Source of the DNA: Amaricoccus sp003258405
GTDB lineage: Bacteria > Pseudomonadota > Alphaproteobacteria > Rhodobacterales > Rhodobacteraceae
NCBI RefSeq assembly: GCF_043226085.1
Contig: NZ_CP171225.1
Location: 930,001 to 994,000, forward strand
Reading direction: 5' to 3'
Length of the DNA: 64,000 bases
In this document: piece by piece, positions 1 to 8,201 of the stretch
Position numbering within the stretch: position 1 is the stretch's first letter
How the letters are laid out: each line of letters begins with the position of its first letter
Position numbers and translations under genes: made by a program
The notes under the pieces: model-generated
Databases searched by the model: none
What the model was told of the DNA's origin: nothing
The model's input: the letters and a program-made list of their open reading frames with translations, nothing else

Positions 1-1596
1 CCCGGAGTTGCCGATGCAGGTCGTGCAGCCATAGCCAACGAGGTTGAACCCGATCGCGTCGAGATCTTCCTGCAGGCCTGCGGCCTCGAGATACTCGGTC
101 ACGACCTGAGAGCCGGGAGCGAGCGAGGTCTTCACCCAGGGCTTGCGGGTGATGCCGAGTGCGCGCGCCTTGCGGGCGACCAGACCGGCGCCGATAAGCA
201 CATAGGGGTTCGAGGTGTTGGTGCAGGAGGTGATCGAGGCGATCACGACCGAGCCGTCCTTGAGCTCATACGCCTCGCCCTCGACCTTGGCCGTCTTGCA
301 GACGTCGACGGGCTTCGTCGCCACCGGGCCCTCGTCCGCCATGTTCTTGGCGTCATCCGAGAGATCGAGACCACGATAGTCGGCAACGACCTTCTCGAAG
401 GCCGAGGAGGCGCTGGTGAGCGGCAGGTAGTCCTGCGGGCGCTTCGGACCGGAGATCGCCGGAACGATCTCGCCCATGTCGAGATGCAGGGTCGAGCTGT
501 AGATCGGCTCGTAGTCGGCGCCGCGCCACATGCCGTTGGCCTTGGCATAGGCCTCGACGAGCGCGATGGTCTCCTCGGGGCGGCCCGTCTGGGTGAGATA
601 GCGCAGGGTCTCGCTGTCGATCGGGAAGAAGCCGCAGGTCGCGCCGTATTCGGGGGCCATGTTGGCGATCGTGGCGCGCTGCGCGAGCGGCAGGTTGTCG
701 AGCCCCTCGCCGTAGAACTCCACGAACTTGCTGACGACGCCGTGCTTGCGCAGCATCTCGACGACCTTGAGTACGAGGTCGGTGCCGGTCGTGCCCTCGA
801 CCATCGAGCCGGTGAGCTTGAAGCCCACGACCTCGGGGATGAGCATCGAGATCGGCTGGCCGAGCATCGCGGCTTCGGCCTCGATGCCGCCCACGCCCCA
901 GCCGAGCACGGCCGCGCCGTTGACCATCGTGGTATGGCTGTCGGTGCCGACCAGCGTGTCGGGATAGGCCACCAGCCCGCCCGCCTGATCGGTATCGGAC
1001 CAGACGGTCTTGGCGAGGTATTCGAGGTTCACCTGATGGCAGATGCCGGTTCCCGGCGGCACCACGCGGAAGTTGTTGAACGCCTTCTGGCCCCACTTGA
1101 GGAACACGTAGCGCTCCATGTTGCGCTCGTATTCCCGGTCCACGTTCATCTGGAAGGCGCGCGGATTGCCGAACTCGTCGATCATCACCGAGTGGTCGAT
1201 GACGAGATCGACCGGGTTCAGCGGGTTGATCTTCTGCGCGTCACCGCCGAGCGTCACGATGCCGTCGCGCATCGCCGCGAGGTCCACGACGGCCGGAACG
1301 CCGGTGAAGTCCTGCATCAGCACGCGGGCCGGGCGATAGGCGATCTCGCGCGGGTTCTTGCCGCCATTCGTCGCCCATTCGGCGAAGGCCTTGATGTCGT
1401 CGACGGAGACCGTCTTGCCACCGTCCTCGAAGCGCAGCAGGTTCTCGAGAACGACCTTGAGGGATGCGGGAAGCTTCTCGAATGCGCCAAGGCCAGCCTC
1501 TTCCGCCGCAGCGATCGAGTAGTAAGCATATTCGGACCCGTCCACGCTCAGTGAACGGCGGGTCTTTGCAGTGTCCGTTCCCACTTGAATGGTCAT
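1..1596 (-). CDS. acnA: Aconitate hydratase A, C-terminus cut by the window edge
   Basis: This is the TCA-cycle enzyme that interconverts citrate and isocitrate. The reading frame starts at the ATG at 1596-1594 with MTIQVGTDTAKTRR and stays open to base 1, about 532 codons of a family that usually has about 890-900. Close to the window edge it encodes GYGCTTCIGNSG, which carries two of the cysteines that ligate the [4Fe-4S] cluster. The missing part should hold the third-cysteine-to-end segment and the C-terminal swivel domain. It is divergent from ccmA, separated by about 180 bp that must hold both promoters. The family call is secure. Only the monofunctional AcnA type, rather than a 2-methylisocitrate variant, is inferred from the N-terminus. 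Confidence 0.95.
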   Translation of the reverse strand, partial: MTIQVGTDTAKTRRSLSVDGSEYAYYSIAAAEEAGLGAFEKLPASLKVVLENLLRFEDGGKTVSVDDIKAFAEWATNGGKNPREIAYRPARVLMQDFTGVPAVVDLAAMRDGIVTLGGDAQKINPLNPVDLVIDHSVMIDEFGNPRAFQMNVDREYERNMERYVFLKWGQKAFNNFRVVPPGTGICHQVNLEYLAKTVWSDTDQAGGLVAYPDTLVGTDSHTTMVNGAAVLGWGVGGIEAEAAMLGQPISMLIPEVVGFKLTGSMVEGTTGTDLVLKVVEMLRKHGVVSKFVEFYGEGLDNLPLAQRATIANMAPEYGATCGFFPIDSETLRYLTQTGRPEETIALVEAYAKANGMWRGADYEPIYSSTLHLDMGEIVPAISGPKRPQDYLPLTSASSAFEKVVADYRGLDLSDDAKNMADEGPVATKPVDVCKTAKVEGEAYELKDGSVVIASITSCTNTSNPYVLIGAGLVARKARALGITRKPWVKTSLAPGSQVVTEYLEAAGLQEDLDAIGFNLVGYGCTTCIGNSG

Positions 1597-1775
1597 GGTG
1601 GCTCTATGCTCCCTCGTGATTGTGTGAATCGCGGCTCCCGTGCCGCCCGTGCGTCCTCTAGCACATGGCAGGCACGGTGAAAAGAATACAACGGTATACA
1701 TTTCGGAGAAATCTGCACCGTCCCTTGCCAGCCTCGCCCTTTCCGGCGCCGCGTCAATAGTCTATGCGGAGATTC

Positions 1776-2444
1776 ATGCGCCTCGACGTTTCCGATCTCG
1801 CCTGTCAACGCTCCGGTCGCCCCGTTCTCGAGGGCGTTTCCTTCACGCTCGACGGCGGCGAGGCGCTGGGGCTGCGCGGACCCAACGGTTCGGGCAAGTC
1901 CACGCTCCTGCGCGTGCTCGCAGGCCTCCTGCCGCGAAGCCGCGGCGCGGTGACCCTCGACGGCATCCCGCTCGGCCGCGACCATGACGCCTATGCCGAG
2001 CGCATCGCCTATGCGGGCCACCTTGACGCCATCAAGCCACAGCTCACCGTAGCCGAGAACCTCGCCTTCTGGGGCGCGCTCTTCGGTTCGCCCGACATCG
2101 CGCCCGCGCTCGCGGCCTTCGATCTCGGTGCGATCGCCGCGCGCCCCGCCCATGCCTGCTCCGCGGGCCAGAAACGGCGGCTCGGCCTTGCCCGCCTGGC
2201 GCTCGCCCCCAACCGGCCGCTCTGGCTGCTCGACGAGCCCACCGTCTCGCTCGACGGCCCCGCCTGCGCCCTGCTCTTTTCCGCCATCCGCGCGCATTGC
2301 GCCCGCGGCGGCGCCGCGATCATCGCAACCCACGTGCCCCTTGATGTCGGCAGCGCCCGCGACCTCACGCTTGCGCCCGTCGTGGCCGCCAGTCCCGGTA
2401 CCGCCGGCCATCACGATCCGTTCCTCGAAGGCCTTGCCCCATGA
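1776..2444 (+). CDS. ccmA: Haem exporter ATP-binding protein CcmA
   Basis: This is the ATPase subunit of the CcmABCD complex of System I cytochrome c maturation. The complex uses ATP to release haem-loaded CcmE in the periplasm. The 222-residue protein has a Walker A (GPNGSGKST), a slightly degenerate ABC signature (CSAGQKRRLGLARL) and a Walker B with D-loop (LWLLDEPTVSLD). I chose the ATG at 1776 because GGAG lies 4 nt upstream and the product then starts MRLDVSDL, as family members do. An in-frame ATG at 1764 lacks a ribosome binding site. The stop overlaps the ccmB start (ATGA), indicating translational coupling. Confidence 0.93.
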   Translation: MRLDVSDLACQRSGRPVLEGVSFTLDGGEALGLRGPNGSGKSTLLRVLAGLLPRSRGAVTLDGIPLGRDHDAYAERIAYAGHLDAIKPQLTVAENLAFWGALFGSPDIAPALAAFDLGAIAARPAHACSAGQKRRLGLARLALAPNRPLWLLDEPTVSLDGPACALLFSAIRAHCARGGAAIIATHVPLDVGSARDLTLAPVVAASPGTAGHHDPFLEGLAP

Positions 2445-3106
2445 AGACCGCCTCCGCCGTCCTCGGCCGGGAACTGAGGCTCGCGCTCCGCTCCGGCGGC
2501 GGCGCCGGGCTCGGCCTCTCCTTCTTCCTCATCGTCGTGCTGCTCGTCCCCTTCGGCACCGGCCCGGACCCGGAAAGGCTCCGCGCCATCGCTCCCGGAA
2601 CGCTCTGGCTCGCCGCGCTGCTTGCCTGCCAGCTCTCCCTCGACCGGCTGTTCCAGACCGATTACGAGGACGGCACCCTCGACATCCTCTCCCTCTCGCC
2701 GCTGCCCCTCGAGGGCCTCGTGGCGCTGAAGGCGCTCGCCCACTGGCTCACCACCGGCCTCCCGCTGGTGATCGTGGCGCCGGTGCTTGCCATCACCCTC
2801 AACCTGCCGGGCGATGCCTTCGCCTGGCTGATGGCCAGCCTCGCCCTCGGCACCCCCGGCCTCAGCTTTCTCGGTGCAATCGGCGGGGCGGTCACCGTCG
2901 GCCTGCGGCGCGGTGGCCTGCTCCTCTCGGTGCTCGTCCTGCCGCTCTATATCCCGACGCTGATCTTCGGGGCCCGCGCGGTCGCCAGTGCCGCCGAAGG
3001 CACCGACCCGATGCCCGCCCTCACCCTGCTGGCGGGCCTCACCCTCTTCATCCTCGCCCTCGCCCCCTTCGCCGCCGCCGCTGCCCTGCGCATCAACCTG
3101 CGCTGA
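2441..3106 (+). CDS. ccmB: Haem exporter membrane protein CcmB
   Basis: This is the integral membrane partner of CcmA in System I cytochrome c maturation. The product has 221 residues, the usual family length. It has about six hydrophobic helices, and the loop FQTDYEDGTLDIL after the second helix is characteristic of CcmB. It starts inside the ccmA stop codon and ends in AALRINLR. The next gene, a small lipoprotein, begins about 100 bp downstream, so the usual direct ccmB-ccmC junction is interrupted here. Confidence 0.93.
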   Translation: MKTASAVLGRELRLALRSGGGAGLGLSFFLIVVLLVPFGTGPDPERLRAIAPGTLWLAALLACQLSLDRLFQTDYEDGTLDILSLSPLPLEGLVALKALAHWLTTGLPLVIVAPVLAITLNLPGDAFAWLMASLALGTPGLSFLGAIGGAVTVGLRRGGLLLSVLVLPLYIPTLIFGARAVASAAEGTDPMPALTLLAGLTLFILALAPFAAAAALRINLR

Positions 3107-3203
3107 CGCCTGCACAGATTGCTGCGCGGCATGATTGCCCGGCGCATACCGTTCATGCTATTCAACCTATGCGGGAATATCTCCCGGAGAGGAGTTGAGA
3201 GAC

Positions 3204-3668
3204 ATGACCGGACGCGCCCTCGCCGCTTGCCTCCTCCTCGCGGCCTGTGCCGGCGGCGACCCCGACGCGCGCCCGGAAGCCGCCCCGCCCGCCCCCGCGG
3301 CAGACGCCCCTCCCGCCTACCGTCAGGGCTTCGATGACGGCTGCACCTCCGGGCAATCCTCCGCGGCGGGCAGCGGCCCGCGCCTCCGGGATGCCACCTC
3401 CTTCGAGAACGACACCGCCTATGCCCGCGGCTGGAGCGATGCCTTCACCCGCTGCGGCGGCAAGGACACTGCTTCGGCGGAAACCGTCGCACCGGCCGAG
3501 GCCGCCCCCCGCGCCGCCACGCCCATCGCCCTGCCGCAGACCGCGCACCCCGTCGCGCCAGCGCCCACCCTCGCCATCGCGCCGGCAACCGCATCCGCGC
3601 CGCCCGCCGACCTGCCCCTCGACCCGCTTGCCGGGCCCGTCGGCGAGCCCGGCGTGATCCTGCCCTGA
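3204..3668 (+). CDS. Small putative lipoprotein inserted between ccmB and ccmC
   Basis: I do not recognise a named family. The 154-residue product begins with a short lipoprotein signal and a lipobox ending LAAC, giving a lipidated Cys15. It is followed by a Pro/Ala-rich linker and a small conserved-looking block, YRQGFDDGCTSG and then YARGWSDAFTRCGG, in which two cysteines sit in similar G-x-x-D/W contexts. The last 65 residues are Pro/Ala-rich low complexity. The ATG at 3204 has a strong purine-rich site (ggagaggag) and places the signal peptide correctly. The protein probably sits in the periplasm, anchored to a membrane. Its place inside the ccm run suggests co-expression with cytochrome maturation, but a role there is only inferred. 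Confidence 0.75.
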   Translation: MTGRALAACLLLAACAGGDPDARPEAAPPAPAADAPPAYRQGFDDGCTSGQSSAAGSGPRLRDATSFENDTAYARGWSDAFTRCGGKDTASAETVAPAEAAPRAATPIALPQTAHPVAPAPTLAIAPATASAPPADLPLDPLAGPVGEPGVILP

Positions 3669-3744
3669 GCCCTCGCGCGCCCACGAAGGTGTTACAGTAC
3701 TTTCAGGCGATTGAACCGCGCGCCCGTCGGCTCTAAAAGGCGGC

Positions 3745-4506
3745 ATGTCGATCTGGAAATTCGCCAATCCCGTGCAGTTCATGCGCCTCTCCGGGGCGCT
3801 CCTGCCCGCGTTCTCGGGGCTCACGGTCCTCTGCCTCGCAGCCGGGCTCGGCTGGGGCTTCTTCGGCACCCCGGACGACTACCAGCAGGGTGCCACGGTG
3901 AAGATCCTCTTCATCCACGTCCCCGCGGCGCTCATGGCCATCAACGCCTGGTTCATGATGCTGGTGACCTCGATGATCTGGTTCATCCGCCGCCACCACG
4001 TCTCAGCCCTAGCCGCCCGTGCCGCCGCGCCCATCGGTGCGGTGATGACGCTCATCACGCTCTTCACCGGCGCGATCTGGGGCGAACCGATGTGGGGCAC
4101 CTGGTGGGCCTGGGACCCGCGCCTCACCTCGTTCTTCATCCTCTTCGTCTTCTACCTCGGCTACATCGCGCTCTGGTCCGCCATCGACGACCCGGAAAAG
4201 GCCGCGGACCTCACCGCGATCCTCTGCCTCGTCGGCTCCGTCTTCGCCGTCCTCTCGCGCTACGCCGTCTTCTTCTGGTCGCAGGGGCTGCACCAGGGCC
4301 CGTCGCTCTCGATGGACCAGCGCGAAAACGTCGACAACGCCTTCTACTGGCCGCTGCTCCTCTGCATCGCGGGCTTCGTGCTGCTCTTCATCACCCTCGT
4401 GCTCCTGCGCACCCGCACCGAAATCCGCGCCCGCCGGCTGCGCGCCATCGAACAGATGCAGGCCCAGCAGGCCGCCCCCCGCCCCATGGAGGCCCACAAG
4501 GCATGA
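3745..4506 (+). CDS. ccmC: Haem-handling membrane protein CcmC
   Basis: CcmC presents haem to CcmE on the periplasmic side of the inner membrane during System I cytochrome c maturation. The 253-residue product has six predicted membrane helices. It also carries the tryptophan-rich haem-binding WWD motif (GTWWAWDPRLTSFF), which is diagnostic of the haem-handling family. The length fits CcmC and not the much longer CcmF. The stop overlaps the ccmD start by ATGA. Confidence 0.96.
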   Translation: MSIWKFANPVQFMRLSGALLPAFSGLTVLCLAAGLGWGFFGTPDDYQQGATVKILFIHVPAALMAINAWFMMLVTSMIWFIRRHHVSALAARAAAPIGAVMTLITLFTGAIWGEPMWGTWWAWDPRLTSFFILFVFYLGYIALWSAIDDPEKAADLTAILCLVGSVFAVLSRYAVFFWSQGLHQGPSLSMDQRENVDNAFYWPLLLCIAGFVLLFITLVLLRTRTEIRARRLRAIEQMQAQQAAPRPMEAHKA

Positions 4507-4667
4507 TGCCCGACCTCGGACGCTACGCCGGAACCGTCCTCGGCGCCTATGGCGCGACGATCGCCCTCCTCGCCGCCCTCGTCGCCGTCTCGCTCTGGCG
4601 CAGCGCCCGCGTCCGCCGCGCGCTCGAGCGCGCCGAGGCCGAGATCCGGGGGCGCAGCCGTGGCTGA
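4503..4667 (+). CDS. ccmD: Haem exporter small subunit CcmD
   Basis: This is a 54-residue single-span protein, MMPDLGRYAGTVLGAYGATI and onward. It has a short N-terminal segment containing a conserved Tyr/Gly pattern, one membrane helix and a basic cytoplasmic tail rich in Arg and Glu. CcmD is needed to release holo-CcmE from the CcmABC complex. The gene overlaps both neighbours: its start lies in the ccmC stop, and the ccmG start codon lies inside its last codons. Two consecutive ATG codons (4503 and 4506) are possible starts. Confidence 0.88.
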   Translation: MMPDLGRYAGTVLGAYGATIALLAALVAVSLWRSARVRRALERAEAEIRGRSRG

Positions 4668-5202
4668 GCGTCGCTTCAACCCGCTGATCGCGCTGCCGCC
4701 GCTCCTCTTCATCGCCTTCGCGGTCGCCGCCTGGTTCGGCCTCCAGCGCGAGGACCCGAACGCGCTCCCCTCCGCGCTCATCGGCAAGACCACCCCGCCG
4801 CTCGCCTATGTCTCCGAATTTCCCGGCAGCCCCACGCCCACGGACGCCGACCTCACCGGCCCCGGCATCAAGCTCGTGAACTTCTGGGCAAGCTGGTGCG
4901 CGCCCTGCCGCGCCGAACACCCGGTGCTGATGGAGCTCGGCACCCCCGAGCGCCCCGTCATCGGCATCAACTACAAGGACAGCCCCGAGAAGGCCGCCGC
5001 CTTCCTCGCCGAGCTCGGCAACCCCTACGCCATGGTCGGCGAGGACGCCTCGGGCCGCACCGGCATCGACTGGGGCATCTACGGCGTGCCGGAAACCTTC
5101 GTCGTCGGCCCGGGCGGCAAGATCCTCTTCCGCCACCCCGGCCCGCTCACCCGCGAGGTCATCGAGAAACGCCTGAAGCCGGTGATCGATGCCGCAGGAT
5201 AG
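4660..5202 (+). CDS. ccmG: Thiol:disulfide interchange protein CcmG/DsbE (HelX)
   Basis: This is a membrane-anchored thioredoxin-like protein that reduces apocytochrome CXXCH cysteines before haem ligation. The GTG at 4660 gives a 180-residue product starting MAERRFNPLIALPP, with one N-terminal anchor helix. The redox motif is WCAPC in the context NFWASWCAPCRAEHPVL. The conserved GVPETFVVGPGG loop with its cis-proline lies near residue 145. The start overlaps the end of ccmD by 8 nt, and no in-frame ATG would give an intact anchor. Electrons probably come from CcdA, encoded at 19.1 kb. Confidence 0.93.
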   Translation: MAERRFNPLIALPPLLFIAFAVAAWFGLQREDPNALPSALIGKTTPPLAYVSEFPGSPTPTDADLTGPGIKLVNFWASWCAPCRAEHPVLMELGTPERPVIGINYKDSPEKAAAFLAELGNPYAMVGEDASGRTGIDWGIYGVPETFVVGPGGKILFRHPGPLTREVIEKRLKPVIDAAG

Positions 5203-6364
5203 CACGCCGCCCCGCAACCTCCACTTCGACGAGCCCGAGTTCCGCGCCCGCCAGCAGGCCGTGCTCGCCGAGATGGAGCGCGCGGGGCTCGACGCGCTCC
5301 TGCTCTTCCGCCAGGAAAGCATGTACTGGCTGACCGGCTACGACACCTTCGGCTACGTGCATTTCCAGGCCATGGTGCTCACCGGCGACGGCCGCCTCGT
5401 GCTGCTCACCCGCTCCGCCGACCGCCTCCAGGCCCGCTTCACCTCGCGCGTGAGCGACATCCGCATCTGGACCGATGGCGAACATGCCGCCCCGGAGCGC
5501 GAGCTCCGCGGCATCCTCGCCGAGCTCGGCCTCTCCGGCCGCCGCCTCGGCGTCGAGTGGGAGGCCTACGGGCTCACCGCCGCCAAGGGCCGCCGCCTCA
5601 CCGACGCCCTCGAAGGCTTCGGCAGCCTCGAGGACGCCTCGCTCCTCGTCACGCGCCTGCGCGCCGTGAAGAGCCCCGCCGAGATCGCCCATGTCCGCCG
5701 CGCCGCCGCCCTCGCCGACGAGGCCCTCGCCGCCGCGACCGCAGCCACGCGCCCCGGCGCCTACGAGGGCGACATCCTCGCCGAGCTTCAGGGCGCGATC
5801 TACCGCGGCGGCGGCGACGACCCGGCCAACGAGCAGATCATCGGCTCGGGCCCCGGCGCGCTCATGTGCCGCTACTTCACCGGCCGCCGCACGCTCGATC
5901 CCGACGACCTCCTCACGCTGGAATTCGCCGCCGCCTGGCGCCACTACCACGCAGCACTCATGCGCACGGTCGTCATCGGCCGGCTCGACCCGCGCGTCGC
6001 CGCGATGCACGCCGCCTGCGAGGAGGCGCTGCTGGCCGCCGAGGCCGCGCTGCGCCCCGGCGAGCCCGCCCGCGCCGTCTTCGAGGCCCATGCCGCCGTG
6101 ATGGAGGCCCGCGGCCAGGGCGCCAACAAGCTCAACGCCTGCGGCTATTCCCTGGGCACCACCTTCGCGCCGAACTGGATGGACTGGCCGATGTTCTACG
6201 AGGGCCAGAGCTACATCCTCCGCCCCGGCAACACCTTCTTCATCCACATGATCCTCTTCGACGAGGCCAACGGCCTCGCGATGACCCTCGCCCGCACCTC
6301 CCTCGTCACGGAAACCGGCGCCGAACCCCTCTCGCAGGCCCCGCTGGACCTGATCCGGCGGTAG
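5189..6364 (+). CDS. M24 (creatinase/ectoine-hydrolase-like) pita-bread hydrolase lacking the metal ligands
   Basis: This 391-residue protein has the N-terminal creatinase domain (residues about 15-150) and the C-terminal pita-bread fold of peptidase family M24. Where metal-dependent M24 aminopeptidases have their five metal ligands (D, D, H, E, E), this one reads TLEFAAAWRHYHAALMRT, GYSLGTTF, FFIHMILF and AMTLARTSLV, so no canonical ligand is kept. The GYSLG and FIHM segments resemble the metal-independent creatinase and ectoine hydrolase (DoeA) branch, so a C-N hydrolase of a small substrate is more likely than a proline peptidase. The substrate cannot be read from sequence. The start overlaps the ccmG end by 14 nt, so it may be co-transcribed with ccm. 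Confidence 0.85.
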   Translation: MPQDSTPPRNLHFDEPEFRARQQAVLAEMERAGLDALLLFRQESMYWLTGYDTFGYVHFQAMVLTGDGRLVLLTRSADRLQARFTSRVSDIRIWTDGEHAAPERELRGILAELGLSGRRLGVEWEAYGLTAAKGRRLTDALEGFGSLEDASLLVTRLRAVKSPAEIAHVRRAAALADEALAAATAATRPGAYEGDILAELQGAIYRGGGDDPANEQIIGSGPGALMCRYFTGRRTLDPDDLLTLEFAAAWRHYHAALMRTVVIGRLDPRVAAMHAACEEALLAAEAALRPGEPARAVFEAHAAVMEARGQGANKLNACGYSLGTTFAPNWMDWPMFYEGQSYILRPGNTFFIHMILFDEANGLAMTLARTSLVTETGAEPLSQAPLDLIRR

Positions 6365-6728
6365 GGCGGATCGTCCATGCACAACTGCCGCCTAACCTAC
6401 TGCGAAACAACTCGGCCCCCGGCCCCGAACAAGGCGCGCAGCGCCGCCGGGCCTGCGGCCCTTCCTCTGATCTGCCGAACCAAACGACTACCTTCGGCCC
6501 TAAGCTGTCGTTCGTTCTGCATTCGTCGGATGGCCGCTTCCAACCGATAGTGGTTAACCATCGCGGATAAGCGATCCGCCTTGCTCGAAGATGACCAGCG
6601 GTATGTGCGGTGCCCACCATACAGCGCTCGATTTGTCCATCTGCCGTGCAGACGCTCTTGAAGAAAAAACGTAATTGCGCCACCTTCGGTGATCGGAAAA
6701 CGAAAGTGTCCGCAATTTCGGGACTCAA
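6365..6728. other. Non-coding accessory flank upstream of the TIR gene
   Basis: I find no convincing gene in this 364-bp stretch. Base composition shifts from strongly GC-rich to more balanced. It holds a perfect palindrome TGGTTAACCA (6551-6560) and a small hairpin GCGGAT-aagcg-ATCCGC (6563-6579). A minus-strand open frame at 6397-6735 has no recognisable domain and overlaps the start of the TIR gene, so I did not call it. The promoter of the TIR gene should lie here; I could not single out a convincing -35/-10 pair. Confidence 0.5.
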
Positions 6729-8201
6729 ATGGCATATTTGGAAGATGTTTTCGTTACGGAGGGCGTGCCTGAATTCACATTCGTGAAGCCCCCTAACTTC
6801 ACAGCACTTCTCGTCGATTTGCGACGCAAAGGAAAGCCGGTCGTCGTCGAAGGTCAATCAGGCACAGGTAAGACTACAACCGTCAAGAAAGCGCTTGCGG
6901 AAATCTTCCCTGAGAACGCACCAAGACTTTTGACGCCGCGCGAGCCCAAGGATCTCCCGATCATCGAGGCTATTAGCGAAGAATCCGGTGATGAGACCTT
7001 CGTCGTTGACGACTTCCACCGTCTCAACAAAGAAACGAAAGAACGTCTTGCTAATCTGGCAAAAGTGATTGCCGAACGGGATAATCGTGATGGGCTGCCA
7101 AAGCTCATCATTATTGGGATCAACAACGTTGGATCGGACCTCATCCAACTGGTCCCGGACATTGCGAAGCGCATGGGCATTCACCGCATTGCCCCGGGTA
7201 CTCCTGCCGTGATCGGCGAGATGATCAAGCTCGGAAGCATTCGACTGAACATCAAAATCGAAGAGCAAGAAGCCATTATAACGGACAGTAGGGGCGACTA
7301 TTGGCTCACCCAGCAGATATGCAAAACGATCTGCATCTCGGCGAATGTCGATCAAACTCGCGAAGTGACGCACCACATCAACTGGACACAGGACACGATC
7401 AAGGCTCAAGTCGTGGAGACGCTCCATCACAACTACGATCCGGCGGTTCGCGAATTTTGCCGCGGTAGGCGTTTCCGTCCGACGAACGATCCTTACTACA
7501 AGCTGCTGCGGGCTGTATCCGAGTTGGAGCAATCGAACGTCGACCTGAACGAACTCGCGAATGCTCGTCACGACATCAAGGGCAGCATAAACAATGTCAA
7601 GGATCACCGGTTGCGAGTTCTACTTGATCAGAAGGAGACCTGCGCCCGATTGTTTTACTATGACGCCGACACCAAAAACTTCGCGATCGAAGACCCAGCC
7701 CTTTTCTACTACATCAAGAACCTGAACTGGGAAGACCTTCGCCAGCGCTGCGGTTTCCGCGATGATCCTCGTGATTTCGAGTGGGATATTGCAATATCCT
7801 TTGCGGGTGAAAACCGCGACATTGCCGACTTCATCGGCCAGAAACTCCGGGAACTCGACATCTCGGTGTTCTACGACCGCAACTATGAAGACAATTATCT
7901 GGGCGGCCTTTGGTCCCAACAGTTCTTGGACATATTTGTCCGAAAATCGCGTTTGGTTGTCGCAATTCTTGACCAGCACCACAAGGACAAGGTTTGGCCC
8001 ACTTTCGAGCGGGACTGTTTCACCCAAAGGGTTTCGGAGGCTGAGGTGATCCCCGTCTTTCTCGACAAGACGATTTTCCCTGGCATCCCTACCGATCTCG
8101 TTTCGATCCACTTCGATTACAGTGGCGACATCGATGCGCAGGCAGACGCGATTATTGACGACATAGTTCTGCGCATCGCGGGCAAGCTCACCAGCCTCTG
8201 A
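6729..8201 (+). CDS. AAA/STAND-like NTPase with C-terminal TIR domain (candidate anti-phage defence protein)
   Basis: The product has 490 residues. The N-terminal NTPase shows a Walker A (GQSGTGKTT, residues 42-50), a Walker B (FVVDDF, 91-96) and a sensor-1-like strand (LIIIGINN, 126-133). A helical middle region follows (about 200-340) with no family I can name. From Trp352 a TIR domain begins (WDIAISFAGENRDIADF) and continues with VFYDRNYEDNYLGGLWSQQF and KVWPTFERDCF. Glu427 sits at the position of the catalytic glutamate of TIR NADases. By analogy with known TIR defence proteins, the NTPase part would sense or oligomerise and the TIR part would deplete NAD+ or make a signal nucleotide; that is inference. 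Codon use is much less GC-biased than in neighbours, which points to horizontal acquisition. No partner gene is adjacent. The ribosome binding site is weak (ggga). Confidence 0.88.
   Translation: MAYLEDVFVTEGVPEFTFVKPPNFTALLVDLRRKGKPVVVEGQSGTGKTTTVKKALAEIFPENAPRLLTPREPKDLPIIEAISEESGDETFVVDDFHRLNKETKERLANLAKVIAERDNRDGLPKLIIIGINNVGSDLIQLVPDIAKRMGIHRIAPGTPAVIGEMIKLGSIRLNIKIEEQEAIITDSRGDYWLTQQICKTICISANVDQTREVTHHINWTQDTIKAQVVETLHHNYDPAVREFCRGRRFRPTNDPYYKLLRAVSELEQSNVDLNELANARHDIKGSINNVKDHRLRVLLDQKETCARLFYYDADTKNFAIEDPALFYYIKNLNWEDLRQRCGFRDDPRDFEWDIAISFAGENRDIADFIGQKLRELDISVFYDRNYEDNYLGGLWSQQFLDIFVRKSRLVVAILDQHHKDKVWPTFERDCFTQRVSEAEVIPVFLDKTIFPGIPTDLVSIHFDYSGDIDAQADAIIDDIVLRIAGKLTSL

Noticed and set aside
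6397..6735. Minus-strand open frame of 112 codons upstream of the TIR gene, considered as an antitoxin or partner.
   Set aside because: No domain is visible and the frame overlaps the start of the TIR gene; left as non-coding.
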